Notes: generated by a model from the sequence alone, not told the origin. A DNA stretch of 64,000 bases from Cellulomonas fengjieae (GCF_018388465.1 NZ_CP074404.1:2728001-2792000); one strand, 5' to 3'; numbered from the stretch's first letter, positions 24,045 through 33,701 are shown. Made by a program: numbers and translations.

Positions 24045-27000
24045 TCAGTCGGTGTCGAACAGCGTCGGCGCCGCGCGTGGCGCGGCTTTCGGCCGCTCCC
24101 AGCCCGCTCGACGCCGCCCGCCCGCGTTCGCCCGGGCGCCCGGGCGGTTGACGCGCGGCGCGACGGCATCGGCACCCTGCGGGCCGTCCGTCCGCGTGGT
24201 CGCGCGGAGCAGCGCGGCGATCTCCGCCTCGTCGAGCAGCCGCTCCGGGTACACCGTGACTCCCGCGCCCACGTAGCAGAACGCCGCACGGACGCGTTCG
24301 AGCGGGGTGCCCGTCCAGCGCGACCAGGCGAGGCGGTAGACGGCCAGCTGCAGCTCGCGGGCCGCACGGGCGGTCTCGTCCTTCGGTGGCGCCCCGGTCT
24401 TCCAGTCGACGACCACCACCCCGTCCGGTCGGCCCGCGTCGGCACCGGTAACCGTGCCGGTCCTCGTGCTCGTGCCAGTGCCGGTGCCGGTGCCGGTGCC
24501 GGTGCCGGTGTCCGGGAAGACCGCGTCGATCCGGGAGCGCAGCACGTAGCCCTCCACCGAGATCTCGATGTCGACCTCCACGGCCACCGGCGACCGGTCC
24601 GCCCACTCCGTGGCCAGGAAAGCCTCACGCAGCGCCCGCTCGTCCAGGTCGACCACCGCCGAGTCGTCGTCGGCACCCGGCAGGGCGTCGACGTCCACCA
24701 GCGACGCGCGGCCGTACCAGCCCTCGACCCAGGCGTGGAAGCGCGTGCCGCGCCGCGCCTGCGGCGACGGCTCCGCCGGCACGGGCCTGCGCAGGTGCTG
24801 AGCGAACTCCGCCGGGTCACCCTCGAGCCGCACCAGCGCTGACGCGGACAGGTGCGCGGGCAGCTCCACCTCGCCCGACGGCGTGCGGACGCGCTCACGC
24901 TCGGCGAGCAGGCGGTCGGCCAGCACCTCCCAGGGGTGCGGGAGCGACTCCTCCCCGTCCTGCGTGCTGGCCTGCGCCGCACCCTGGGCGTGCGCCGCCA
25001 TCGCGGCGCGGACCCGGTCGGCGGCGTCCTCGACGTGCGTGCGCCTGCTCGGCCCGCTCTCGGTGCCGAACGGGTCCGCTGGCCACGTCGCCGTGAGCAC
25101 GAGCGACGCCCGGGGGTTGCTCCCCGCCGCGTCCGGAGGCTGCTCCCAGCCGGCCGCCTCGACGAGGCCGGCCTCCGCGAGCTCGGTGAGGAACGTCGAG
25201 ACCTTCCGCACGCGCGTGCCGTCGCCCCACCACGCCGCGGTGAGGAGGAGGTCGGAGCGCGCGCGAGTCAGGGCGACGTACGCCAGCCGCCGTTCCTCCG
25301 CGACCTGGTGGTCCCCGGCGTCGAGCACAAACTGCTTGCGCCGCTCCTCCAGCTCCTTGGGGTCCTCCGCGCCGGCGTAGGCGAAGACCGGCAGGTCGTG
25401 ACGGTCGCCGCGCAGCGGGTACGGCAGGGACCCGAGGCCGGTCAGCCAGGCCGAGTCCTTCGGTCCGTCCTTGCCCTGGGTGGCCGTGGCGGGCAGACCG
25501 CCGTCGACCAGACCGGCCACCGCGACGACGTCCCACTCGAGCCCCTTGGCCGCGTGCACGGTGATCAGCTGCACCGCGTCGGGATCGGGCTCGGAGACCG
25601 GCATGTCGAGGCCGTTCTCTCGGCTGTCGGCCGCCTCGAGCCAGGCGAGGAACCCGCCGAGGTTCGGGTGGTCCGCCGAGCGGGCGAACTCCACGGCCAC
25701 GTCCCGGAACGCGTCGAGCTGCGCCCGGGCACGGCCGGGCGACGTGCGCGCCCGCGCGGCGACCTCGATGTCCAGGCCCAGGAGTCGCTCGGCCTCCCCG
25801 ACCAGCTCCGGCACCGACAGGTACGTATGCGAGCGGAGCACCCGCAGCGTCGCCGCCAGGTCCGCGAGCCGGGCCCGGCCCACCGCACTGAGGGTCCGGC
25901 CGCCACGGCTGGTCCAGCCCTCGACGGGCAGCTCGGTGATCGCGTCGAGCGCATCCACGATGCTGCGTTCGTCCACGGCGTCCGCCTCGACGACGACGTC
26001 GTCGGCATCCGTGCCCGCCTCGACGTCGCCGACGCCCGTGCCCGCCGCGCCCTCACCGGCACCCGGGCCCGCCGTGCCGTCGCCCGTGACGCCGTCGAGC
26101 GGCACACCACGAGCGCGCCCGCGGGCCGTGCCACCGTGCCGCGCGGCCAGCTCGCCGGACCAGGCCGCGAGCGCGTGCAGGTCCGAGGCGCCCAGCCGCG
26201 TGCGCGCCCCGGTGAGCAGGCGCATGAGCGCATCCCCGCGCGACGGGTCGTGCGCCGTCTGCAGGAGCGCGACGAGGTCGACCACCTCGGGAGCGGACAG
26301 CAGCCCGCCGAGCCCGACCACCTCGACCGGCAGCCCGGCGTCCCGCAGCGCCCGTCGCAGGACCTCGAACTGGGACCGCTTGCGGCACAGCACCGCGGCG
26401 GTGACCCGGTCGCGTCCGGGACCCGCCGGCCGCCAGCGTTCGCGGACGAACTCGGCAACCGCCCGTGCCTCGTCCTCGACCGTCTCGCCGACGTGCGCGT
26501 GCACCCGACCCTCGCCCGCCCCCGGCCGGGCGGCCAGGACCGGCACGGCCACCCGCGTCGCGGCGGCACGCAGGGGCGCCGCGACGTGGTTCGCCGCGGC
26601 GAGGATCACACGGTCGTTGCGCCACGAGGTCGACAGCTGGTGCACGTCCGCCGGGGAGCGGGAGCCGTCCGCGTGGACCTGCGGGAAGGACGTCGGGAAA
26701 CCCTCGAGGCCACCGGCGCTCGCGCCACGCCACCCGTAGATCGACTGGTGCGGGTCGCCCACCGCGGTCACCGGGTGGCCACCGCCGAACAGCGCTCCGA
26801 GGAGCGTCAGCTGGGCGTAGGAGGTGTCCTGGTACTCGTCGAGCAGCACCACGCGGAACCGTTGCCGCTCACCGGCACCCACCTCCGGCACGTCCAGCGC
26901 GAGCTGCGCGGCGAGCGCCACCTGATCGCCGAAGTCGATCGCGTCGGCCGCGCGCTTGCGCGACCGGTACTCCGCGACCAGGTCCAGCACGCGGACGCGC

Positions 27001-27695
27001 TCGCCGAGCGAGCGCATCAGCCGCCTCACGTCCGCGTACGGCTCGCGCGGCGGCGTGCCGGGCGGCGTCGCGGCGAGCGCCTCGAGGATGGCCTCGATCC
27101 CCGACCGGGCACCGGCTGCGTCCAGCAGGTGCTCGTCGAGCGCACCGGACAGCGCGAGCACCGCCTCGATCACGGTCGAGGTCGCGGCGTCGGTGTCCAG
27201 GTCGTCGCTCCACGCCTCCACCACCTCGGACGCCAGCTGCCACTGCGCGGCCTCGCCCAGCAGCCGCGCGGACGGGTCGAGGCCGATCCGCAGGGCGTGG
27301 TCGGCCACGAGGGATGCCGCGTAGGAGTTGTAGGTGGAGATCGTCGGGCGGGCCAGCCCCGCGAGCCCGGCAGCACGCTCGGGGTCGACCTGGCCACCGA
27401 GGGTGACGCCCTCGGCCGCGGCCGACCGGGCCAGGGTGCGCAGCCGCTTGCGCACCCGCTCGGCCAGCTCGCCCGCCGCCTTGCGGGTGAAGGTCAGCCC
27501 CAGCACCTGCTCCGGCTCCACCAGACCGTTCGCCAGCAACCAGACGACCCGCGCCGCCATCGTCTCGGTCTTGCCCGAGCCGGCACCCGCCACCACCAGC
27601 GACGGGCCGAGCGGCGCCTCGATGACCACGCGCTGCTCGTCCGTGGGCGAGGGCTGGCCGACCAGGGCAGCGATCTGTTCCGCGGAGAGCCTCAC
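24045..27695 (-). CDS. adnB: AdnB: UvrD/PcrA-like helicase-nuclease subunit of AdnAB
   Basis: 1,216 residues from the GTG at 27695, which overlaps the adnA stop (GTGA). Intact SF1 motifs: Walker A GAGSGKT (37-43), LDEYQDTSYAQ, VGDPHQSIYGWRGA and VQLITVHAAKGLEWD. A RecB-type nuclease domain ends the protein (VVVVDWKTG near residue 1,100). In mycobacteria AdnB is the active motor of the AdnAB complex, which resects double-strand breaks for recombination. A tandem hexamer repeat (24481-24510) codes a Gly-Thr run just before the nuclease motif. Same order as Rv3201c-Rv3202c. Confidence 0.95.
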   Translation of the reverse strand: MRLSAEQIAALVGQPSPTDEQRVVIEAPLGPSLVVAGAGSGKTETMAARVVWLLANGLVEPEQVLGLTFTRKAAGELAERVRKRLRTLARSAAAEGVTLGGQVDPERAAGLAGLARPTISTYNSYAASLVADHALRIGLDPSARLLGEAAQWQLASEVVEAWSDDLDTDAATSTVIEAVLALSGALDEHLLDAAGARSGIEAILEALAATPPGTPPREPYADVRRLMRSLGERVRVLDLVAEYRSRKRAADAIDFGDQVALAAQLALDVPEVGAGERQRFRVVLLDEYQDTSYAQLTLLGALFGGGHPVTAVGDPHQSIYGWRGASAGGLEGFPTSFPQVHADGSRSPADVHQLSTSWRNDRVILAAANHVAAPLRAAATRVAVPVLAARPGAGEGRVHAHVGETVEDEARAVAEFVRERWRPAGPGRDRVTAAVLCRKRSQFEVLRRALRDAGLPVEVVGLGGLLSAPEVVDLVALLQTAHDPSRGDALMRLLTGARTRLGASDLHALAAWSGELAARHGGTARGRARGVPLDGVTGDGTAGPGAGEGAAGTGVGDVEAGTDADDVVVEADAVDERSIVDALDAITELPVEGWTSRGGRTLSAVGRARLADLAATLRVLRSHTYLSVPELVGEAERLLGLDIEVAARARTSPGRARAQLDAFRDVAVEFARSADHPNLGGFLAWLEAADSRENGLDMPVSEPDPDAVQLITVHAAKGLEWDVVAVAGLVDGGLPATATQGKDGPKDSAWLTGLGSLPYPLRGDRHDLPVFAYAGAEDPKELEERRKQFVLDAGDHQVAEERRLAYVALTRARSDLLLTAAWWGDGTRVRKVSTFLTELAEAGLVEAAGWEQPPDAAGSNPRASLVLTATWPADPFGTESGPSRRTHVEDAADRVRAAMAAHAQGAAQASTQDGEESLPHPWEVLADRLLAERERVRTPSGEVELPAHLSASALVRLEGDPAEFAQHLRRPVPAEPSPQARRGTRFHAWVEGWYGRASLVDVDALPGADDDSAVVDLDERALREAFLATEWADRSPVAVEVDIEISVEGYVLRSRIDAVFPDTGTGTGTGTGTGTSTRTGTVTGADAGRPDGVVVVDWKTGAPPKDETARAARELQLAVYRLAWSRWTGTPLERVRAAFCYVGAGVTVYPERLLDEAEIAALLRATTRTDGPQGADAVAPRVNRPGARANAGGRRRAGWERPKAAPRAAPTLFDTD
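24481..24510. repeat. five perfect tandem CCGGTG hexamers in adnB
   Basis: CCGGTG is repeated five times without error, flanked by imperfect copies from about 24446 to 24480. It encodes an alternating Gly-Thr linker in AdnB immediately before the conserved VVVVDWKTG nuclease motif. Hexamer changes would alter linker length but not frame. Confidence 0.85.
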
Positions 27696-30600
27696 GCGAC
27701 CACCTGCCCGCCCTCGCCGCGGACCGGGCAGGACCGGCGCACGGGGCACCGGTCGCACAGGTCGTTGGCGGTCGCCTCGAACGTCGACGCGGCCATGCGG
27801 TCCGCCACCTGGTCGACCATCGTGCGCGCCCAGCTGGGGCCGTCCACCTCGGGCCCGAGCGCGTCCTGCGAGCGCGTCACGGCGGTCGCGCCGGTGCCGA
27901 GGAAGACCAGCTGCGCACCACCGCTGGTCGCCCCCTCGGGCAGGCCCTCGAACGCGCCCGCGTCGACCGCCAGCTGGTAGGCGCCCAGCTGCGGGTTCTC
28001 CGCCGCCTTGCTCACGCTGGGTGGGCTGGCGCCGGTCTTCAGGTCGACCACGCGCACCACCGGCCCGGCGTCGTCGTCCTGCACGAGCTCGATCCGGTCG
28101 ACCGAGCCGCGCAGCGACGCGCGGTCGGTGTCAAGGGCGAAGGCGCCCTCGACCAGGAGCGGTCTGCCGGACGTCCGCAGGTACACGGCGAGCCGGTGCA
28201 CCATCGCGTCCGCCTTGCGCCGGGTGGCGAGCGCGGGCCAGCCGGCGCCGAGCCCCAGCTCACCCCACCGTCGGTCGAGCTCCGCGGACAGCTGCTCCTC
28301 GGTGCCCTGCGGGTGCTCCTGCGCGATCGCGTGCAGCAGCGTGCCCAGGCTCTGCCCCCCGCTGGCCGACGACGTGCCGCCGGCGGCCTCCAGCGCCCAC
28401 CGCAGGGCGCAGCGCTGCGCGGTCTCCACCTTGGACGGCGAGACCGGCACCCGCTCGTCCGGCGCCCACAGCGGCGCGTCGCTCGACGGCGCTGCGAGCC
28501 CGGACCACTGCGCGGGGTCCGCTCCCGTGACGTCGGCGGCGGCCAGCCGTGCGAGCGTGCGCGCGGCCGCCGGGTCCGGCTCGACACCGTCCACCGCCGC
28601 CTGCTCGAGGTGGGCCCGCAGCTGCGCGACGAGTCCCCGCAGGTCGAGCGGAGCGGGCACGCTGGTGCGTCGGGTCTCGGCCTCGTCCCCGGAGGGGTCC
28701 ACCAGCTCGAGGAACGGTGACGGCTGGTGGTCGGCGTCGTCGACTGCGGCGACCAGCAGACGACGGCGCGCGCGCGAGCACGCCACCAGGAACGAGCGCA
28801 GCTCGTCCGCCAGCACCGCGTCGCGCGCAGCGGCGGCCGCCTCGGCGTCGTCCGACGCGCCGGGCACCGAGCGGCCCGCGACGAGGTCCACCAGCGCCTG
28901 CGCGCCGAGCAGCGAGTCGCGCAGCCGCAGGTCGGGCCACGACCCCTCCTGCACCCCGGCGACCACGACGACGTCCCACTCCCGCCCCGCGGCGCCGGCC
29001 GGGGTGAGCACCTGGACCGACGCCCTGCGCGCGCGTGCCGCCAGGGAGTCCGACGGGAGGTCCTGCGCCTGCAACCAGTCCACGAACGCGGCCGGCGTCG
29101 AGCGCGGCATGCGGTCGACGAACGTCTCCGCCGCACGGAACAGGGCCAGCACGGCGTCGAGGTCGCGGTCCGCCCGCTCCCCCGCCGCACCGCCCGCGAG
29201 CGCCGACCGTCGCCAGGGGTCGGCCTGCTCGGCCGCGCGCCACAGCGCCCACAGGACGGTCTGCGCGTCGGCGCCGGTCTGCGCCGCCGCCTCGCGACCG
29301 GCCGCCAGGACCCGCGCCAGCCGCCCGATCGGCCGCGCGCCGCCGGGCAGGTCCGCGGGCTCGCCGGAGCCGAGGGCCTCGACCAGCAGCGCGTCGCTGG
29401 TGCGCCCGCCACCCGCCGCGAGCTCGTCGGTGCGCAGCGCCCGGCGCACCCGCCGCAGGCCCACGGTGTCGAGCCCGCCCAGCGGTGAGCAGGCCAACCG
29501 GGCGGCCGTGGTCGCGTCCAGCGGAGCGGCGCCGACGCTCACCCGCATCGCGTCGAGCAGCGGCCGGACCGCCGGCTCCTCACGCAGCGGGACGTCGCTG
29601 CCCAGCACGCTCACCGGCACCGACGCGGCGGCGAGCGCACGGCGCAGCGCGGTCACCTGTGCACCGGAGCGCGCCACGACGGCCATCGCGTCCCACGCGA
29701 CACCCTCCTCGACGTGGGCGCTGCGCAGCGCGTGCGCCACGAACGCCGCCTCCTGCGCGGTGCTCGGCAGCACGGCCACCCGCACGTCGCCCGCGCCGGG
29801 GCGCGCCGCGCCCGCACGGCGGTGCTGCACGCCGCCGACCGCGCCGACACGCTCCGCGATCCGGCCGGCCACGGACCGCAGCCCGGCATCGTGGCGCCAC
29901 GCGGTGCGCAGGACGATCGTGCGCGCGCCCAGCTCCCCCGGGCCGGGTCCGTGCAGGCCGGCGCGGCCGACCAGCGACGGCGTGGCACCGCGGAACGTCT
30001 GCACGGCCGCGTCGGGGTCCGCGAGCAGCACCACCCGGGCGCCGTCGTCGGCCAGCACCCGCAGCAGGCGCGCGGTGGCCGTCGTGCTCTCCTGGTGGTC
30101 GTCGACCACGACCAGCCGCCAGCGCGGCCGGGAACCCGGGAGCTCGTCGTCCCACGTGAGCAGGGCCTGCGCGGCCTCGTCGACGACCACCGCGGGATCC
30201 AGCCGTGCGCCCAGGTCCGGGGTGCCGGTGCGCAGCTCGACCACGTCGAGGTACTCCTCGTACAGCCGGGCGGCGCTGGCCCAGACGGGCCGGCCGTGCG
30301 ACCGGGCGAGCGCCGCCAGGTCGACCGGGCTCAGGCCGCGCTCCGCCGCGCGCATGAGCAGGTCGCGCAGCTCGTCGCGGAACGGGCGCAGGCCGAGCAC
30401 GTCCGGGCGCACCTCGGGCGGCCAGGCGAGCGGCACGCCCTCGCCCGCGGCGTGCCCGGCCAGCAGGTCGGCGATCAGGAGATCCTGCTCGGCGCCGGAC
30501 ACCAGCGTCGGCACCGGCTCTCCCAGCAGGGACGCGCGCGCACGGAGGACCGAGAACGCGGCCGCCGCCGCCGTCTGGACGAGCGGGCGGCCCGACGTCC

Positions 30601-30922
30601 GTCGCAGGCGCGCGGACACCCGGTCGCGCAGGTCCGCGGCCGCGCGGCGCCCGGAGGCGAGCACCAGCACGTCCTCGGGGGACAGCCCGCCCTCCACCGC
30701 CGCCACGACCGTCTCGAGCGCGACCGTCGTCTTGCCGGTGCCGGGCGCACCGAGCACCAGCACCGCGGGGTCCGTCGCGGCGACCGCCGCCGCCTGCTCG
30801 GGATCGAGCTGGACCGTGGCCCCCGGCCCACCCGCGGGGACGTCCGCGAGAGCCGGACGCACGAGGCGCAGGCCGGGCGGAGAGCTGGTCACACGAACGA
30901 TCCCATCACGAGCCACCGACAC
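27692..30922 (-). CDS. adnA: AdnA: helicase-nuclease subunit of AdnAB with Fe-S nuclease domain
   Basis: 1,076 residues from the GTG at 30922 (later GTGs are possible starts). Walker A is GAPGTGKT (58-65), but the Walker B region reads VVVDDHQES in place of DEYQD, fitting the vestigial motor known for mycobacterial AdnA. The C-terminal RecB-like nuclease has VVDLKTGASPP and Fe-S cluster cysteines: one in QRCALRW and three in LCDRCPVRRSC. With AdnB it forms the DNA end-resection machine. Its 3' end overlaps adnB by four bases, so the subunits are translationally coupled. Confidence 0.94.
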   Translation of the reverse strand: MSVARDGIVRVTSSPPGLRLVRPALADVPAGGPGATVQLDPEQAAAVAATDPAVLVLGAPGTGKTTVALETVVAAVEGGLSPEDVLVLASGRRAAADLRDRVSARLRRTSGRPLVQTAAAAAFSVLRARASLLGEPVPTLVSGAEQDLLIADLLAGHAAGEGVPLAWPPEVRPDVLGLRPFRDELRDLLMRAAERGLSPVDLAALARSHGRPVWASAARLYEEYLDVVELRTGTPDLGARLDPAVVVDEAAQALLTWDDELPGSRPRWRLVVVDDHQESTTATARLLRVLADDGARVVLLADPDAAVQTFRGATPSLVGRAGLHGPGPGELGARTIVLRTAWRHDAGLRSVAGRIAERVGAVGGVQHRRAGAARPGAGDVRVAVLPSTAQEAAFVAHALRSAHVEEGVAWDAMAVVARSGAQVTALRRALAAASVPVSVLGSDVPLREEPAVRPLLDAMRVSVGAAPLDATTAARLACSPLGGLDTVGLRRVRRALRTDELAAGGGRTSDALLVEALGSGEPADLPGGARPIGRLARVLAAGREAAAQTGADAQTVLWALWRAAEQADPWRRSALAGGAAGERADRDLDAVLALFRAAETFVDRMPRSTPAAFVDWLQAQDLPSDSLAARARRASVQVLTPAGAAGREWDVVVVAGVQEGSWPDLRLRDSLLGAQALVDLVAGRSVPGASDDAEAAAAARDAVLADELRSFLVACSRARRRLLVAAVDDADHQPSPFLELVDPSGDEAETRRTSVPAPLDLRGLVAQLRAHLEQAAVDGVEPDPAAARTLARLAAADVTGADPAQWSGLAAPSSDAPLWAPDERVPVSPSKVETAQRCALRWALEAAGGTSSASGGQSLGTLLHAIAQEHPQGTEEQLSAELDRRWGELGLGAGWPALATRRKADAMVHRLAVYLRTSGRPLLVEGAFALDTDRASLRGSVDRIELVQDDDAGPVVRVVDLKTGASPPSVSKAAENPQLGAYQLAVDAGAFEGLPEGATSGGAQLVFLGTGATAVTRSQDALGPEVDGPSWARTMVDQVADRMAASTFEATANDLCDRCPVRRSCPVRGEGGQVVA

Positions 30923-30956
30923 CGGGACGCACGACCCGCGCGGGCGGGTCAGACGG

Positions 30957-31901
30957 TCAGGGGAACGGCCACGCGTTGGGGATGCAGGGCGCCGCGCGGT
31001 ACGACTGCTGCTGCATCAGCGGCGCCAGCTCGCCCGGCCCGGAGCAGCGCTCGTGCCGGTGACCGAGCAGGTGCCCGACCTCGTGGTTGACCAGGTACTG
31101 CCGGTACAGCACTTTGTCGGCGGCGAGCTCCTCGGTCGCCAGCACCCAGCGGCGCAGGTTCAGCACCGCGTGCCCCCGCGTCCCGCAGGACACCTCGCCG
31201 GCCGTGTCGAGCGGGGCGCACAGGTCGTCGACCGCCGTCGGTGAGGCCAGGAGCACCCGCAGCTCGGCAGCGCCGTCGGTGCGGGCGAAGGAGAGCGACC
31301 CGTCGGCGCCCCAGCCGCGCGGGTCGTTCAGCGTCGCCATGACGGTCGCCGCGAAGGCCGGCCCGTCGACGGCCAGCCCGTCCTCGACCTCGACGCGCAC
31401 GGTGCGTACGGCGCCGGTGCCCGGTCCGGGGTCGGTGCCGGGTACGACGCTGAACGTCCCCGCACCCGACTCGGGGATGTCGGCGGACAGCAGCCCGGCC
31501 GCCATGTCCTGCGCGGTGAGGCCGGGTGGGAGCGCGACGATGCCCGGAGGCGGTTCGCTGGGGAGCATGCCGAGCGGTACCTCGACGGGGTCGGGCGCCA
31601 GCATCGCGCGGTCCCCGGACCGGCTCTGCGCGCCGAACCTCTCGACCGCGTCCGCGCCGGGCAGTGCCGCCGCCGCGGGTGCCTCCTCGGCCGCCGCCGA
31701 CGTCCGCGGCCGGTGCTCCGTCCACAGCCCGGTCCCGACACCGACGGACAGGCCCAGCGCGACCGCGACCAGCGCCGGGACCGTCCGGCCGGCGCGCGAC
31801 GGCCCGCGACGGACCCTGCGGGTACCCCGACGAGGGACCGGGCGGAGTCGGCGTGCTCGCACCGGTCCCTGGTCCGTCCCGAGCGGTTCCGGGGTCGTCA
31901 C
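30957..31901 (-). CDS. DUF3152 membrane-anchored zinc metalloprotease-like protein
   Basis: 314 residues from GTG. After a basic cytoplasmic start, one membrane helix (about residues 41-61) is followed by a Pro-rich linker and the DUF3152 domain. The zinc site is NHEVGHLLGHRHERC, an HExxHxxGHxH arrangement typical of metzincin-like peptidases. Four Cys in the domain (DLCAPL, VSCGT, RC, APC) could pair into disulfides outside the cell. DUF3152 proteins occur across actinobacteria; the substrate is unknown. The gene is divergent from the TetR gene, 47 bases apart. Confidence 0.88.
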   Translation of the reverse strand: MTTPEPLGTDQGPVRARRLRPVPRRGTRRVRRGPSRAGRTVPALVAVALGLSVGVGTGLWTEHRPRTSAAAEEAPAAAALPGADAVERFGAQSRSGDRAMLAPDPVEVPLGMLPSEPPPGIVALPPGLTAQDMAAGLLSADIPESGAGTFSVVPGTDPGPGTGAVRTVRVEVEDGLAVDGPAFAATVMATLNDPRGWGADGSLSFARTDGAAELRVLLASPTAVDDLCAPLDTAGEVSCGTRGHAVLNLRRWVLATEELAADKVLYRQYLVNHEVGHLLGHRHERCSGPGELAPLMQQQSYRAAPCIPNAWPFP

Positions 31902-31936
31902 CGGGACATCGTCGCATCCCGGACACCTGTCGTCGC

Positions 31937-31942
31937 TACCAT
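31937..31942 (+). promoter_or_regulatory. -10 box for the leaderless TetR gene
   Basis: TACCAT lies 6 bases before the ATG at 31949 with only CGCGGG between, so the mRNA would begin at the start codon. Confidence 0.5.
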
Positions 31943-31948
31943 CGCGGG

Positions 31949-32617
31949 ATGACGGACGGGACAGGCGACACGAACCCGCGGGCGAGGAGCCCTCGCATGG
32001 CTCGTGACGAACGCCGAGCGCAGGTCCTGCGCATCGCGCAGGAGCTGTTCTCCTCCGAGGGGTTCCACCACGTCTCGATGGACGACATCGCGGACCGGGC
32101 CGAGGTCAGCAAGCCCGTCCTGTACCGCCACTTCCCCTCCAAGCTCGACCTCTACCTGGCGGTCGTCGACCAGAACGGGGCGGACCTGCTCGTGGCGGTC
32201 GAGACGGCCGTCTCCGCGATCGAGCAGGGGCCGGTCCGCCGCGGTGACGGACGCGACGTCATCTCGGCGATCGTCGAGGCGTACGTCATGTTCGTCGAGG
32301 GCGCAGGAGAGTCCTCCGCGCTGCTCTTCGAGTCCGACGTCACCCACGACGCCGACGTCCGGGCCCGGGTCGAGCGCGCGTCCTCGGAGGCCGCCCGGCG
32401 CATCGCCGTCGTTCTGTCGCAGGTCACGGCCCTGCCGCTGGAGGAGGCGAGCATCCTCGCCGTCTCGCTCATCTCGATGGCGCAGGGCGCCGCGACGTAC
32501 CGCCTGCGCCAGCCGACCGAGGTCAGCGCCGAGCGCACCGTCCACCTGGTGACCCAGGTGGCCTGGGGAGGGGTGTCCGCGCTGATCCGGCCCGACTTCG
32601 TCTACGAGGACGCCTAG
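31949..32617 (+). CDS. TetR family transcriptional regulator
   Basis: 222 residues. The N-terminal helix-turn-helix (RAQVLRIAQELFSSEGFHHV, then SMDDIADRAEVSKPVLYRHF) is a clear TetR DNA-binding domain, followed by an all-helical ligand/dimer domain. It corresponds by position to the TetR gene Rv3208, which precedes TB9.4 (DUF3107) in M. tuberculosis, as here. No operator palindrome is obvious in the 47-base divergent gap, and the ligand is unknown. Confidence 0.92.
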   Translation: MTDGTGDTNPRARSPRMARDERRAQVLRIAQELFSSEGFHHVSMDDIADRAEVSKPVLYRHFPSKLDLYLAVVDQNGADLLVAVETAVSAIEQGPVRRGDGRDVISAIVEAYVMFVEGAGESSALLFESDVTHDADVRARVERASSEAARRIAVVLSQVTALPLEEASILAVSLISMAQGAATYRLRQPTEVSAERTVHLVTQVAWGGVSALIRPDFVYEDA

Positions 32618-32705
32618 GATCGGACCACGTGCCGCGGCCCACCGGGCTGTGGCACACCAGGTACGACCTGAGAAGCCACAGCGTGGAGTAAAGGACGTGA
32701 AGGAT

Positions 32706-32936
32706 ATGACGGTGGAGATCACCATCGGCGTGCAGAACCTGCCGCGGGAGATCAGTCTCGAGTCCGACCAGACGCCGGACGAGGTCGCCGCCGCCGTGGC
32801 CGCCGCGCTGAGCGGCCGGCCGGCCCTGGAGCTCGTGGACACGCGCGGTCGACGCGTCATCGTGCCGACCGCGAGCCTCGGCTACGTGGAGATCGGCTCC
32901 GAGACGAAGGGCCGCGTCGGCTTCGGCAACATCTGA
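32706..32936 (+). CDS. DUF3107 family protein (TB9.4 homologue)
   Basis: 76 residues from ATG at 32706 with AAAGGA 10 bases upstream; a GTG three codons earlier (32697) is an alternative. The sequence (TVEITIGVQNLPREISLESD, DEVAAAVAAAL, RRVIVPTASLGYVEIG, ending RVGFG) matches DUF3107, to which mycobacterial TB9.4 (Rv3208A) belongs. The fold is a small ATP-synthase-epsilon-like sandwich by family prediction; function is not known. It follows the TetR gene by 88 bases and ends at a strong bidirectional terminator. Confidence 0.9.
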   Translation: MTVEITIGVQNLPREISLESDQTPDEVAAAVAAALSGRPALELVDTRGRRVIVPTASLGYVEIGSETKGRVGFGNI

Positions 32937-32946
32937 CCGACGTACA

Positions 32947-32983
32947 CGAGAGCCCCGCCGGACCGGTTCCGGCGGGGCTCTCG
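32947..32983. terminator. bidirectional terminator between DUF3107 and ferritin-like genes
   Basis: A perfect 16-bp stem (arms CGAGAGCCCCGCCGGA and TCCGGCGGGGCTCTCG) with a 5-base loop lies 10 bases after the DUF3107 stop and 8 bases after the stop of the convergent gene. Confidence 0.9.
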
Positions 32984-32990
32984 CGCGTGG

Positions 32991-33701
32991 TCAGGCGGTC
33001 AGACCGAGCCGGCTCATGCGCCGCGTGTGCTGGGCCGTGAGCTCGCCGAAGAGCTTGCTCGGGGCGTTCGCCGGCGCCGCCTGCGGGCCGGCCGAGCCCA
33101 GGGCGACGAGGCGCACCAGGGCCGGGTGCTGCACCAGCAGCCGCTGGACCACGCCCAGCGCCTCGCCGACGAGCCGGCGGCCCCACAGCGCGAGCCGGGC
33201 GGTCAGGACCCCGTCCTTCGACCCCGCCGCGTCGAGCTCCGCGACGGCCAGCTCGGCGTGCGAGGCGTCGTCGAGCACCTCGAGCACCAGCGTGCGGGAC
33301 TCCTCGTCGAGGCCCTCGGCCGCGAGGCGGCAGAAGTCGTCGGCCACGCCGTACCCCACGTAGGCCTTCAGCAGCCGCTCCCACCACGAGCTCGGCGGGG
33401 TGCGCGCGTCGAAGTCGTCCAGCACCCCGTCGTAGGGGCGGACGGCGGCGACCGGGTCGCCGCCGATCTCGCCGATGCGGGCCAGCACGCGGTCACGGCG
33501 GGCGACCGCGGCCGACGCGAACCGGCTGAGCTCGAGGCGCTGCTCGATGGTCGGAGCGAGCGCCGAGTCCGCGGCCAGCCGTACGAAGGCCATGTGCTCG
33601 AGCTGGGCGACGAGGCCGAGGAGCTCGATCGCGTCCGCGAGGTCCGCGGAGCCCGCGGCGGGGAGCGGCTCGGCACCGGTCTGTGCGTGCGTCGTCGTCA
33701 T
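32991..33701 (-). CDS. ferritin-like fold protein (MiaE_2 family)
   Basis: 236 residues, predominantly helical. Motifs fitting a ferritin-like diiron four-helix bundle include LVAQLEHMAFVRLAAD (Glu35-His36 region) and DDASHAELAVAELD. The C-terminal 60 residues are a basic extension ending in SKLFGELTAQHTRRMSRL. The family was named for resemblance to tRNA hydroxylase MiaE, but the actual substrate in actinobacteria is unknown. It is divergent from the DEAD-box helicase gene, as Rv3210c is to rhlE in M. tuberculosis. Confidence 0.88.
   Translation of the reverse strand: MTTTHAQTGAEPLPAAGSADLADAIELLGLVAQLEHMAFVRLAADSALAPTIEQRLELSRFASAAVARRDRVLARIGEIGGDPVAAVRPYDGVLDDFDARTPPSSWWERLLKAYVGYGVADDFCRLAAEGLDEESRTLVLEVLDDASHAELAVAELDAAGSKDGVLTARLALWGRRLVGEALGVVQRLLVQHPALVRLVALGSAGPQAAPANAPSKLFGELTAQHTRRMSRLGLTA

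Noticed and set aside
23879..24151. A small plus-strand ORF whose GTG overlaps the phosphotransferase stop
   Set aside because: No family match, and its second half lies antisense to the conserved end of adnB; the first 40 residues look somewhat protein-like, but the support is too weak.
24852..31244. Two open frames of over 1,000 codons antisense to adnB and adnA
   Set aside because: Helicase and nuclease motifs lie on the minus strand; the plus-strand frames have only low-complexity Arg/Ala/Ser content.
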